Source of the DNA: Aureobasidium sp. EXF-3400
Taxonomy: Eukaryota; Ascomycota; Dothideomycetes; Dothideales; Saccotheciaceae
DNA: 64,000 bases
Assembly: GCA_024195585.1 (NCBI GenBank)
Contig: SWBL01000114.1
Coordinates: forward strand, 62,001 to 126,000
Direction of reading: 5' to 3'
This document shows, piece by piece, positions 1 to 10,451 of this stretch. The notes below the pieces were generated by a model that worked only from the letters and a program-made list of their open reading frames with translations, was not told the origin of the DNA and did not search any database. The first letter of the stretch is position 1. The number at the start of each line of letters is the position of its first letter. Position numbers and translations under genes: made by a program.

Positions 1-1693
1 GTCCTGTACTCGAACCGCTCTGGCGCATACGCATCACTGAGAGATTGGGAGAAGGCCCTGGAAGATGCCACAAAGACGACCGAGATCAAGCCCGACTGGG
101 CCAAGGGTTGGGGCAGAAAGGGTGCTGCCCTCCACGGCATGGGCAACCTTGGTGAGTCCATCTCATTCCGACCAACACGCCCAAGCATCTGAAGCTGACT
201 GTCTTGCAGTCGACGCCACAGACGCTTTCGAAAAGGCTGTAGAGCTCGACCCCAACAACGCCCAAGCAAAATCTGGTCTCGAGGCCGTCAGACGTGCCAT
301 CCAGGCTGAGGCAGATGCCGACGGCGCCGACTCAACCGGCGGACTCGGCAACATGTTCAACGACCCCCAAATGATCCAGAAGCTCGCCGCCAACCCCAAG
401 ACCGCCCCGCTGCTCGGCGATGCCGCCTTCATGCAGAAGCTCAACCAGATGAAGTCCAACCCCAATATGATGGGCGAGGCCATGCAAGACCCGCGTTTCC
501 TGCAGGTCATGAGTGTTCTGCTCGGTATCGACATGTCTTTTGCCGACCCTTCGCAACAGCAACAACAGCAGGGCGGCCAGCAGAGAGGAGAGGTCGAGGA
601 AGATGTCCCCATGCCAGACGCCAAACCCAGCCAACCCGAACCCGCAAAGGCCCCTGAGCCGGAACCAGAGCCCGAAGATGAGGAGGCAGTTGCGCAAAAG
701 AAGGCAAAGGAGGAGGCAGACAAGGAGAAGGCTCTCGGAACTGAGAACTACAAGAAGAGACAGTTTGATGCTGCCATCGAGCACTACACCAAGGCCTGGG
801 ACCTGTACAAGGACATTACCTACCTCACCAACCTCGGTGCTGCCAAGTTCGAGAAGGGCGACTACGAGGGTGCTATCGAGGCTTGCAAGAAGGCCGTCGA
901 GCACGGTCGTGAGGTCTTTGCCGACTTCAAGCTCATCGCAAAGGCTTTCGGTCGTATTGGTACCTCATACGAAAAGATGGGCGACCTCCCCAACGCCATC
1001 GACAACTACCAGAGATCGCTTACCGAACACCGTACCCCCGACGTCCTCGCTAAGCTGCGCGCTGCTGAGAAGGCCAAGATCAAGGCCGAGAGAGATGCCT
1101 ACCTGGACCCCGCAAAGGCCGAGGAGGCTCGCGAGCTCGGAAACTTGAAGTTCAAGGAGGCAGACTGGCCCGCTGCCGTCGAGGCCTACACCGAGATGAT
1201 CAAGCGCGCACCCGAAGACCCCCGTGGTTACTCGAACCGTGCCGCTTGTTTGATCAAGCTGCTCACTTTCCCTGCCGCCGTCGACGACTGCAACATCGCC
1301 ATAACCAAAGACGAGAACTTCATCCGCGCCTACCTCCGCAAGGCCCAGGCCCTCTTCGCCATGCGCGAGCACAGCAAGGTTATTGACGTCTGCAACGAAG
1401 CCATGGCCCACGACAAGGACGGCAAGAACGCCCGCGAGATTGAGCAACAGATGCAAAAGGCCATCCAGGCGCAGTACAGCGCTCAAGATGGCGAGACCGA
1501 GGAGGAGACCATGGAGCGTATCCAGCGTGATCCTGAGATCTTGTCCATCCTGCAAGACCCCATCATGCAATCTATTCTGCAGCAAGCCAAGGGCGACCCG
1601 GCTGCTCTGCAGGAGCACATGAAGAACCCTGGTATCAAGACAAAGGTCCAGAAGCTCATGGCTGCTGGTGTCATTCGTGTTGGTGGCCGTTAA
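1..1693 (+). CDS. STI1: Sti1/Hop co-chaperone (Hsp70-Hsp90 organising protein), 5' end missing
   Basis: This cytosolic adaptor holds Hsp70 and Hsp90 together so that client proteins can pass between them. The gene enters the window in frame 1. Exon 1 runs to 151, an intron (donor GTGAGT, acceptor TTGCAG) spans 152-209, and exon 2 runs 210-1693, giving 544 visible residues. About 40 N-terminal residues lie upstream, judging from the usual length near 580. Visible in order: the end of TPR1 ([13 protein letters not shown], then [17 protein letters not shown]), the first DP/STI1 domain ([14 protein letters not shown]), a Gln-rich and acidic linker, TPR2A ([17 protein letters not shown]), TPR2B ([19 protein letters not shown]), and the second DP domain ([18 protein letters not shown]) ending in VGGR. 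The ATG at 65 is in the wrong frame for exon 1 and is not the true start. Identification is secure. Confidence 0.95.
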
Positions 1694-1906
1694 GTCTAAT
1701 GCCTGTTCCCTTTTCTCGTATCTGTCGATTTTGCAGCGTTTTTTCTCCATCACAAAATTCATAGCAACACATATTCGATGACCGTTTCATGACACTCCTT
1801 TCATTCATATTCTTGCAGTGAGAAGGTTCTAATTTGGTTTGAACTCTTGTGTCATTACATTGAAGCCATAGAAAACATCGCCTCATTATCATCCCCAAGC
1901 ATCCCT

Positions 1907-2826
1907 CTAAGAAGGAGCCTTGTACCCCTCCACATCAGTACTAGTACTCAACTTCTCAAACTTCTTAACATTCTCCCTGTACTGATCCAACTTCTCATTG
2001 ATGCCAGCATAAGCATCAGTTCCAATCACACATCTGAGCGGCGGGTTATCCATAACAGCCAACTCATACATGCATCTAGCACCCTTAACTGGGTCACCAG
2101 CTTGGGTGCCATTTCTCTTCTTCATGGCGGACTCGGCGTCTAAATGATCGTAGGCGTCGTTTTTGTTGGCGCCGAATTCCATGCTGCGGCCTGCCCAGTC
2201 GGTGCGGAAACCACCGGGTTCGATGCAGGTGAGGGAGATGTTCCACTCGGGTTTTAGCTCTTTGGATAGAGCTTCAGTCGCACCCTCAACTGCCCACTTC
2301 GAGGCGCAATAGATGGAAAAGAAGGGAACACCGCGTTGACCTCCAATAGAGGTTACTTGTTGGATTACACCACCGATGGGGGATTGAGCGCGCATGGATT
2401 CGAGGGCTTTGCGGGTGACGTCCAGTAGACCGAAGAAGTTTACTTCCATCTGTTTGCGGATTTGCTCTTCACTGAGGGACTCAAATTCGCCGGCGAGACC
2501 GTATCCAGCACTGTTTGCTATGTCAGTATGTTTTCCTATACTGGGTATGTGGTACGAGGGATTGGAAAAACGCACTTGTTGACAACAACATCCAAGCGTC
2601 CAAACTTATCAATGGCCTTTTTGAATGCAGCATTGATGGACTCCTTTTTAGTGACATCCAGATCTACGGCGAGATAGTTGTCATCTGTGGCACCCTCGGG
2701 CTTCTCGAGCTTAGATGAGTTGCGGGCAGTTGCGATTGCATGATCACCCTCTGAGATGATTTTCTTGATGTATTCGGCTCCAAAGCCAGTGGAGGTTCCG
2801 GTGACGAAAAAGACTTTTGGTGACAT
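1907..2826 (-). CDS. Classical short-chain dehydrogenase/reductase (17beta-HSD-like)
   Basis: A predicted NAD(P)-dependent oxidoreductase of 284 residues, built from exon 1 (2826-2576) and exon 2 (2510-1907) around a 65-nt intron (donor GTGCGT, acceptor AAACAG). Splicing rebuilds the NNAG motif of the family (LDVVVNNAGYG). The Rossmann glycine motif TGTSTGFG lies at residues 9-16 and the catalytic YxxxK is in YCASKWAVEG, so an active enzyme is expected. The TGTSTGFG form and the FRTDWAGRSM stretch fit the fungal group usually annotated as 17beta-hydroxysteroid dehydrogenase-like SDRs. The substrate cannot be told from sequence. It has no signal peptide and is probably cytosolic. A TATA-like TATATA sits about 60 bp upstream of the ATG. 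Confidence 0.88.
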
Positions 2827-3398
2827 TTTGTTTCTGAAGGAATTGAGTATGAACAGGGAGTATTGCCTTGTGTTTGGGAGTGTATATATGAGTTGTTGAT
2901 TTGGGTTTCATGGTGGACGTCACTGCTCGTCATTAAAGATTAAGGCCGCTAAATCCGGTACACCTTCATGGCTGCTATCCCTCGGAATTTGAATATCTCC
3001 TATAGCCGTAGCCTTCGATTGGAATATTCGTTCCTTATATCGAGTAAGCTTATAGTAAGGCAGAGCACGTTGTATAGTACAGGGTGCTGACGCACCCGAT
3101 GGATGGAGTGAGGCTTGCAGACTGTCTGTTTGGAGGCCGGTAACACCATCCATTCGCTACAATCCTTGAATATGCAGGCGCGCAGATGTGCATGCTGTCC
3201 ATCGAATGTGAAAACACTTTGTGGAGGAGTTCTCATTGGCATGGAAGCGGCGAGGCTCGATGATCCTTGATCTCAGAGAGATTTGGTCGTTACATTGACT
3301 TGTGGATTGTTTCCTTCCTCGGGTGCTTGCGTTCCGTGTGTGTGTACATTGTGAACAGCAGGATCAGCAAAGATTGACAGGCCGATCTCCATACCGCT
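2827..3398. other. Intergenic, 572 bp
   Basis: This holds the upstream region of the SDR gene on the left and the 3' flank of the hypothetical gene on the right. A TATATA element at 2883-2888 is placed as a minus-strand core promoter for the SDR. I see no credible coding sequence or repeat. Confidence 0.5.
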
Positions 3399-4034
3399 CT
3401 ATGCTTGAGAAACGACCTCGTCGTCGGAAGCGGAGCTATCAGAATCGTCCGACTCTACGAGATATCTCTGGTAAGGAGGCGCATCTCTGTCGAACCAGTC
3501 CGTGTGCTTGGCACGAAGCTCACGCATATTGCGGACCATGAGTGCGTCGTCGTAGAGGTAATAGAATTCGCCCAAGCTCAACTTCATCCACCCCGGGTAG
3601 TCGTCACTCTCGCTTGGAGCGTCTATGTCGACAACCTCAACAAATGGATGCTGCTCGCGGGATAACTGTTGTATCACGGCATCCATCGCTCGGACTCGCT
3701 CCATGACTTCGGCGTCCACCACAAGGAACATTTTGTGCTCTGGCCATACCAAACGACGATCTTCAAGTCCTGCTAGCCAAGTGTGGTAATGCTCACGTAG
3801 CGTAGTCGTTGATGCGTTTTCGTACTTGGCTCGGTCGTCCATCCACCACATCTGCTCCCAAGAGTTGACGCGTGCTGCCCTTTGCGCTCCTTCAACCTTT
3901 ATTGAGTATTGCGACCATACCCTGTACGTTTTCATGAATTTTGCCCAGTCTGCGTCCGAGGAGTAGTCGGTGCGGAAGATGACGAAACCCCAACGCTGCT
4001 TTAGGCGCATTTTGCTTTCGAACAGAAGACCCAT
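3399..4034 (-). CDS. Fungal conserved hypothetical protein, 211 aa
   Basis: A single-exon gene of 211 residues. The N-terminus (KQRWGFVIFRTDYSSDADWA, followed by a Trp/Tyr-rich stretch) is the pattern of a large fungal family of unknown function, whose members often open with a WGFVIYR-like strand. The middle is acidic and Trp-rich (WEQMWWMDDRAKYENA), a hydrophobic strand KMFLVVDAEVM follows, and the tail is a low-complexity acidic run (ESDDSDSSASDDE). There is no signal peptide, membrane segment or catalytic motif that I recognise. The ATG at 4032-4034 is the first in frame, and Met9 is an alternative start. I assign no function. Confidence 0.7.
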   Translation of the reverse strand: MGLLFESKMRLKQRWGFVIFRTDYSSDADWAKFMKTYRVWSQYSIKVEGAQRAARVNSWEQMWWMDDRAKYENASTTTLREHYHTWLAGLEDRRLVWPEHKMFLVVDAEVMERVRAMDAVIQQLSREQHPFVEVVDIDAPSESDDYPGWMKLSLGEFYYLYDDALMVRNMRELRAKHTDWFDRDAPPYQRYLVESDDSDSSASDDEVVSQA

Positions 4035-4218
4035 GATTCCAGATCCAGAGAAAATGAACTTCAGGTCGAGATGATAGATTATAGCCGGTGTTGTCGCAGT
4101 AAGATGGAGAAAGGGAGCCGGAGCCCATGGCTAAGGAGCACAACGCAATTTTAAAATTGAATCAGCTAATACTTTGGAGGTAATGACGATACATATATCA
4201 AATAATCTACTAACCACC

Positions 4219-5181
4219 TCATGCTTGACCCATCCATTTCAACACTGCGCTGCCCAATGACTCTTCCCGCTCAACCCCGGTGCTCAACCCAAGGACAGTG
4301 CTAAAGTGATTGTGACCCTCGAGCACCACTTCACTCAAACTGTCCTGTCCAAACTTCCCTTTGTACGCATCGACAAAATCTTGACTGCATTCAAGAATCT
4401 CATCTTCGGGGTCCAAAGTAGCAGTCACCACCAACAATTTTGCCTCAGGAGACTGAGCCTTCGACACTTGCCCCAAAGCACAATCTTCCTCCATCCTGTC
4501 TTTATAGTACGCGGTGAGCACGTCGTTGCGGTCGCCGCCTGCTTTCTGGAAATGTGCGGGTATAGAGACCAAAACCACGCCTTGGATAATGACCGAGCCT
4601 GTCTGGACTGTCTTTCTCGACTCGGCGAGCGAAGGCTCAAGAAGCCAAGTTGCAGAGTGTACGGCGCCGGCAGAATTGCCCATGATCCAGAGTTTGTGGT
4701 TGCCAGTGTTGAAGCGGTTCTTGATCCATTCGAGAGCACCTGCGATGTCTTGCCCTCCAGAGGGGTAGACACCACCGTCGCCTGTGCGTCTGTAATCGGG
4801 AATGACTGTGATGAAACCCCTCGACTATATGTTGTCAGCTGTTCGGGGTTCGCTGTCTCAGGTATTGACATTCTCACTCACCGAAAAGTAGTGTCCGATG
4901 TTTGCATACACCAAACCTTCTGCTGTTGGTGGACTAGGCATGCGCTTGTCACCCCTGGACAGACCACCTCCGTAGACAAAAACAATTACTGGTGTATCCT
5001 CCGATATTTCCTTTGGACTGTAAAAGTCGAGTTTTTGACGTGCATCGGAGCCATATGTAAATTCTTCGCGCGGCGTAGACTCAATGTTGCTTCTACTATT
5101 CTCGTGTAGAGTGTTGTATGCCTTCATCGTCGGCATCAAGGCCGGGAAAATTGAGCGTCCGAACTGAGGTAGTTGATCCAT
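4219..5181 (-). CDS. Alpha/beta-hydrolase (HSL-like esterase/lipase family)
   Basis: A predicted serine esterase of 301 residues. Exon 1 is 5181-4882 and exon 2 is 4824-4219, with a 57-nt intron (GTGAGT...ATATAG). Splicing joins GHYFS to SRGFITVIPDYR, the expected strand after the oxyanion loop. The nucleophile elbow is GNSAG, and the likely acid and base are in DPEDEI and GHNHFS. The oxyanion motif, usually HGGG, reads YGGG here (VFVYGGGLSRGDK). The PSGGQDIAGALEWIKNRF stretch matches the steroid/carboxylesterase-like branch, which also includes kynurenine formamidase-like proteins. No signal peptide is seen, so it is probably cytosolic. The substrate is unknown. Confidence 0.85.
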
Positions 5182-6123
5182 GATAGTATGCTCGGATGGT
5201 TGATTGTGGTGTTTTGGTCAGAGAAATGGTTAGTCGAGGCCGAAAGATAGAGTGAGAGGAACCGTCAAGGCTTCAATGTCCCGTGGTCGATTGCCGTCGC
5301 TTCTGTAATGCGGCCGGAGCTCTACTTATCCAGGTCCCGTAAACAGTGACGAATTACAATAAGCCCTAACGGACGTCGGCACATCAATCAGACAGCGAGA
5401 TGTTCGATGTTTGGCCTCTTCTTCGACCAACGTGAGAGGGGCAGGTGGAGAATCGGCCATGGATTAGGGCTTAGTTAGGGCACTGCCCCTCGTGCCGGTG
5501 CAGAACGGGGGAGTTTCTGAGATCACCATGAGACGTTCAAGGTGCTCGAGACATGATCTTTCACCAACAGAGGTATCGATTGATGGACTCTAGGACCGCT
5601 TCGAATTTGTATAAGACTGCAGCCGTCTCATCAGATGCGAATACTGACAAGACCGTCAAGCGACTGTAGAGAAGTCCACAACAACACGATCTTCGTCAAT
5701 CGCGGCTTCCCCACAGTCCCCACACGACGCGAACGATGTGCATCTTGAGCTCGGACTCCAAACTCAAAACACACATCTCTGGCCTCGGCGTTAGAGCCCC
5801 ACAAGCAAAGGGTTCGAGAAGGAGTGTTGGATCAATCAGGTGCCTTGATTTGCAAAACAAGCATACGGTGTACGGGTAAGAGTAGTCCCGAAAGGTAAGC
5901 AAGAGTAGGGCATGCTCAGGGCTTCGGTAAAGATGCGAGGTTTATGATTTTATATAAAGTCTGAGGGCGCTCCTGATACTCAGCTCTCTCTTCTTATCTT
6001 AAGTTCCTATCGGTCTTACCCTCTTCTCTCTCTCGAAACCTCTCGTGTGCTTATCAGAAGCTACTCACCCACACTTCGAACAAACCACATCCTCCTGCCT
6101 GACCAACCGCAACTTCCAAAATC
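5182..6123. other. Divergent intergenic region, 942 bp
   Basis: This lies between the hydrolase (minus) and the bicupin enzyme (plus) and should hold both promoters. Apart from a TATA box near the right end, I see no gene. The short reading frames show no family features. Confidence 0.5.
5951..5959 (+). promoter_or_regulatory. TATA box of the bicupin gene
   Basis: TATATAAAG stands 173 bp upstream of the ATG at 6124 and is followed by a pyrimidine-rich leader (CTCTCTTCTTATCTT, then CTCTTCTCTCTCTCG). That is the typical layout of a TATA-driven, inducible fungal promoter. Confidence 0.55.
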
Positions 6124-7185
6124 ATGCCTGTCCCAATCCTCAGCGAGCCACCAGGCAAACCTGACTCGAGCTACGTGCTCCCCGTCTTCGGCGGCGAACT
6201 CTGGACAATCCCCACCTCAAACTCAGTCATGCGCATGCTCGTCACAGAAAAAGAATCCAAAGGCGATTTCGCCGTCGTCACCACCGGCGGCCAACAAGAC
6301 AACCCAATCGGTTTCCACTACCACCGCGACGCCCATGATGTATTCCTTTGCACCAAGGGAAGCATGAATGTATGGGCAGATGACACAGCTCGGACATTAC
6401 TGCCTGGAGACTTTGCCTCTGTGCCTCCCAATGTAGTGCATCAATACCAAATTCTGGGTTCCCATACCGAGTTTGCAGGTCTCATTGTTCCAGGCGGCTG
6501 GGAAGAGTTTTTCAGATTCATTGGCGAGCCCTATGCTACATCGCCAATGGGACCTTTGTTCCCTACCCGCGACAACAGAAACCCCATGGAAGTGTTGGTC
6601 CCCAAACTCATCGCTGCAACCGAGAAGTTCGACATGGTGCCCAAGCGCGACCACAAAGGTGCTGAACCCACTCTGTGCACCAAAGACGACAACAAACTCT
6701 CCAACACCACAACACCCTATTTCCTCAAGGCAGACTCAGGACCCAGATATGCCAGTGGAGGTCTTTTGGTAAAACCTCTCTGCCAAAAAGCAGACTCGAA
6801 TGGCAAATTCAGTATTGCAAGACTCGAAGGCTCAGAGACGATAAAGTCGCAGTATTTGGCTTACAACACTTTTACCTTTGCTACTTCGCATCACTGCTTT
6901 TTGGTGGATTTGGGTAGTTTCCGCTTGACTGTTGGTGGGCAGGGTTCTGAGATCAGTGCTGGAGAGTCGATCTTTGTGCCTGCTGGTCAGGAGTTTACAC
7001 TCGAGGCTGCAAGTAGGTACTCTGCTTTGTACGTCTTTACCAATGGAGGTGGTTTGGTGGAGTTGTTGGTTGGAAAGGGCAAGGAGTACCAAAGCCAGAT
7101 CATCGCTGAAGAATTCCCTACCGAAGTTGCAGAGGTCGAGGGACTTGAGGAGAAGGTCGGTGTCAAGGTTGGCGAGACTCTTTGA
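6124..7185 (+). CDS. Quercetin 2,3-dioxygenase-like bicupin protein
   Basis: An intronless gene of 353 residues with two cupin domains, the layout of fungal quercetinase, which opens the flavonol C ring with release of CO. Cupin 1 carries the metal site as H65-x-H67-x4-D72 and H106 (GFHYHRDAHDVF and PNVVHQYQ). Aspergillus quercetinase has His, His, Glu73 and His at these places, so the catalytic Glu is Asp here. Cupin 2 (residues about 240-315) has the fold pattern (ISAGESIFVPAGQEF) but a weaker metal motif (SHHCF). Unlike the secreted Aspergillus enzyme it has no signal peptide. The family call is firm. The flavonol substrate is inferred only, and a different cupin dioxygenase activity is possible. 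Confidence 0.8.
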   Translation: MPVPILSEPPGKPDSSYVLPVFGGELWTIPTSNSVMRMLVTEKESKGDFAVVTTGGQQDNPIGFHYHRDAHDVFLCTKGSMNVWADDTARTLLPGDFASVPPNVVHQYQILGSHTEFAGLIVPGGWEEFFRFIGEPYATSPMGPLFPTRDNRNPMEVLVPKLIAATEKFDMVPKRDHKGAEPTLCTKDDNKLSNTTTPYFLKADSGPRYASGGLLVKPLCQKADSNGKFSIARLEGSETIKSQYLAYNTFTFATSHHCFLVDLGSFRLTVGGQGSEISAGESIFVPAGQEFTLEAASRYSALYVFTNGGGLVELLVGKGKEYQSQIIAEEFPTEVAEVEGLEEKVGVKVGETL

Positions 7186-7507
7186 TAGAAACAATAGCAT
7201 TCGTCCTCCCCGTGTTCCAAAGTCTTCAACTCTCACACTTCTCTCTTCTCTCACGAAGGTTCATAGCGACGTCCTCACTGTAAAAAAGGCACAAAGTTTT
7301 TGGAACGGAGCTGTACCCAGAGGGAGCCCGGAGCATATTAGATCTCAATGGATACTATGCCGTTCTTGAAAAGTATTGTGCATTCTTATAGCTAGCTATA
7401 CGCGTTCACAGAGCTTTGCACCTAAGAAAGGTATATAAAACAACATCTAAATGACAGAACGTAACGGACTTTCATCATTCAAGACTTTCAACATTCTTCT
7501 TCCCTCT
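7186..7507. other. Convergent intergenic region, 322 bp
   Basis: This is 3' flanking sequence shared by the bicupin gene (plus) and the transporter gene (minus). It is AT-rich with no visible gene. Confidence 0.5.
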
Positions 7508-9561
7508 CTAATGAGTAAATCTAAAGTCCAATCGTTTATTACCCTCATCGCTCGTGGTAGCAAGATAATGTTCCTTTTGCTCCTTGGTCATAGCATTCCA
7601 CTTCTCATCGCGACGCCTGGTGGGAAAACGATATTAGTAAAACAGTATAGAGCAGGAACATACAAAACTTACTTGTTGACCATGACATAGAAGACCTTAC
7701 AACCCACAAAGGCGCAGATGTTCCAACAAACAAGGCCGATGAGAATCTTGTTGCCAGTAAAGTAGAAGGGCCTGAGAGTTTTTGATTAGCAATAGAAAGC
7801 GCGAGGATATCGAGAAGAAGGGCTGCATACTTATCCTGTGTGCGATAGATGTTCGACGAATAAATATTACTCGCCTGAACAAACATATCTGGCGAAGGTA
7901 CAGTTAGCAGAGTCCTTTAGAAAAATAGGTGTGGTACTTATGCAACGAGACAGCTTGCAGTCTGAGCCTGACATCGATGAAATGGCGTCCTGGACGCGGT
8001 CTCACCGACGTCAACCAGACATGCAAGACTGGCTCGCTGAATATGTACCTTCAGCTTACGCACTATACAAAGCCGTAGCCACAGCTCTCGTTCGCACACT
8101 TCCACCATTCCTGGATGTGACTGCAACAATAACAGGATGAATGTATGGTTGAGCGTAAACCAAACAACTCAAAATCCAAGTAGCCCAATGACTGCGTGAC
8201 TCTGGCAACACCTCCAGTGCAATCAAACAAGGCAAAACAGCCCATTGGGAAATAGTGCCGATAAGAAAGCGATCATTGACTTTTTCCGAGAGATACGACA
8301 ACCAAAGCAAATTGAGGATGAAAAAGCAATAAGCAGGTATACACAGCAAATTCGTCTGGAAAGTGGAGAAACCAGCACTCTTGAGGTTGAGAGTGAGGTA
8401 TGCAGACATGGGACTTGCTGGTACCATCCAAGTAAATCCCAGCAGGTAGATGGGCCACATGTGGTAGTCTTTGAGACATTTCCAAAACATGCCTAGGGAC
8501 AGTGCTTGTCTGTTGTGCATATCTCCTTTACTGGGATCATCTCTTAGTACCCTGTTGACCATGATTTTTTCTTCTCTTTCGTTGAACCAGCCGTCTTTGC
8601 CGCGGAACTTTGAGGCGGTTTGGGTTGGTGAGGGTGGGATGTAGAACCAGGAGATTATGCCGATGATGCCTGTGAGACAGCCTTCCAGAGCAAAGAGCCA
8701 GCGCCATCCAGCGATGTCATTGATACCGCGCATGTGCAAGAAGCCAAAGGCGAGGAAAGCTGACACGATACTTGTGAATTGGTATGAGAACCAAAAGTAG
8801 CAAAGTCGGATGGGAAGCTCTCGCGAAGTGTACCAGTAACTCAAGTACAGGATGTTGTCGGGGATCTATCACCACGTCAGAAAACACCGACACAGTCCAG
8901 CGGTGAGCAGTGAACTTACAAATCCTCCCTCGATGAGTCCCAGCAGGGCTCTGCAAGCCCAAAAGCTGCTTCGGTCATGGATGAATGCTTGACAAGCAGC
9001 AACCACGGACCACAAAACCATCTGCACCGGCACCCAGTTGTCAGGCCCGAACTTTTTGCCAATCATCTGACTAGGTAACTCTGCAAACAGAAAGCAGAGA
9101 TAGAAGATGGTTTGACCAGTGTTGTAGTCGTTGGTAGAGATACCGATATCCGTAAGCATGTTGTCCGAAAGGGCTTGTGAGATGTTGCCTCTGTCCAATT
9201 GCAGAGCAAAGAACATAAAGCAGACCCATGTGCAGATTCGTAGATCAATCTTGCATCCAAATCGTGTTAGCAAAACCCAGCTTGATTGTTCTCGAAGACC
9301 ACGAACCTTTCTGACAAGCTTCTTCTCCTCTTTGGCCTCCCATTGAAATTTGGGATCCCATCTGTGATATCCTTCATAGCTTTCAATCGGCTTGTAATAA
9401 CTCTCGAAGGACTCAGTGTCGAATGCAGATTCTCTCGTCTTGCCTGCCGTGTCGAAAATCACTGGTTCGTCGACCGTAGCCAGAGGAAAAGCTTTGGTGT
9501 CCGAGACATGCTTGGAGTCACTAGAACTTGCATCGCTTTCCAACTTTTCCATTTCGCGCAT
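7508..9561 (-). CDS. MFS transporter of the Dal5/allantoate permease (ACS) family
   Basis: A plasma-membrane anion symporter of 569 residues in five exons: 9561-8920, 8865-8064, 7888-7831, 7771-7673 and 7616-7508. Four introns of 54, 175, 59 and 56 nt keep phase and rebuild family motifs, for example EGGFIPDNILYLSYWYTSRE and ALYNMFVQ. Other landmarks are LDRGNISQALSDNM in helix 1, the helix 2-4 loop GKKFGPDNWVPVQ, and the C-terminal RDEKWNAMTKEQKEHYL, a hallmark of Dal5 relatives. The N-terminal 80 or so residues are hydrophilic. The start is the ATG at 9559-9561, and Met4 is an alternative. Dal5 relatives carry allantoate, nicotinate, vitamins or, in yeast Soa1, sulfonates and sulfate. The divergent TauD-type dioxygenase next door favours a sulfonate-like substrate, which is an inference. 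Confidence 0.87.
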
Positions 9562-10451
9562 ATTGAGAAGCAACACGCCTGAGAAGTGTCTGAGGGAAAA
9601 AGATGACCAGGTTATCAAGTGCAGATGCCTCAAGTTTTGATATATCAAAAATTTCTGCGGCTCAATATATCTAAGCACGGGAATAAAAGCACTTCCATCA
9701 TCGTGGCGGCCACGAGTACATAGAGTGGAGAGCAGCAGAACTGTTGAGGTCTGATAGTGGACCGCGTGTTCCTCATACCATGACTTGCCGTGAGTGGATC
9801 CTCCTCCGCCTGAACGAAAACACTGCAAGGTAGTATTTCCCGCGGTAGCATCGCTTTTCTCACCGATGGCAAGATAGAAAAGGAAGACAAGACACGAAAC
9901 GATCCAACCATCGTTCTACCTGACACTGTTCTGTGGTGTGATAGGCCAAGCCATTGATATGAGACGTCCAGAATTGCCTAATCGGGAAGTGATTGTGGTA
10001 TGGCGTGCTTTGCGGAGTACATTGGCAAGAATGGCGACATCTGTAACTCCACGCATTAGTCTGGTATCTCACTGATTATGCGCTGGAATACTATAGGTCT
10101 GCGATGTTGTGATCAATCAGAAGGATTGAGGCAATGTTTGAAGTCCTCTTTTCTCCGGTAATTGTTCAACTGCCGTAATACACTTTTGGTGGAGCCTGAC
10201 CAGAATGTAACCATCGCACGCAATGCTGTGGAGCAATTGTAAAATGATACTCTTGGATTCTATCGTTTGGTTAAATGTTTGCGTTGGGAAGGTCCTCTGA
10301 TGTATCTCTTCTCTGTACTCAGTCGATCTTTGGAGACAATTGCCGCTATCCGATAATAAGTTCAAAAGTAGCTCAATAGCTGCTTACATTTAGTATCCAA
10401 TTCACATCCTTTGTTCTTACCTCACAACAAATACACGTACCCACAACAATC
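9562..10451. other. Divergent promoter region between transporter and TauD-type dioxygenase, 890 bp
   Basis: Both flanking genes are read outward from here, so control elements may be shared. A CCAAT pentamer lies near 10395, about 55 bp before the dioxygenase ATG. Reading frames that extend the transporter upstream of its ATG lack a start and look non-coding. No other gene is seen. Confidence 0.5.

Noticed and set aside
163..723. Long minus-strand frames opposite STI1.
   Set aside because: They are antisense shadows: codon bias of the true gene leaves the reverse frames open, and the sequence is Ser/Cys repeats without family features.
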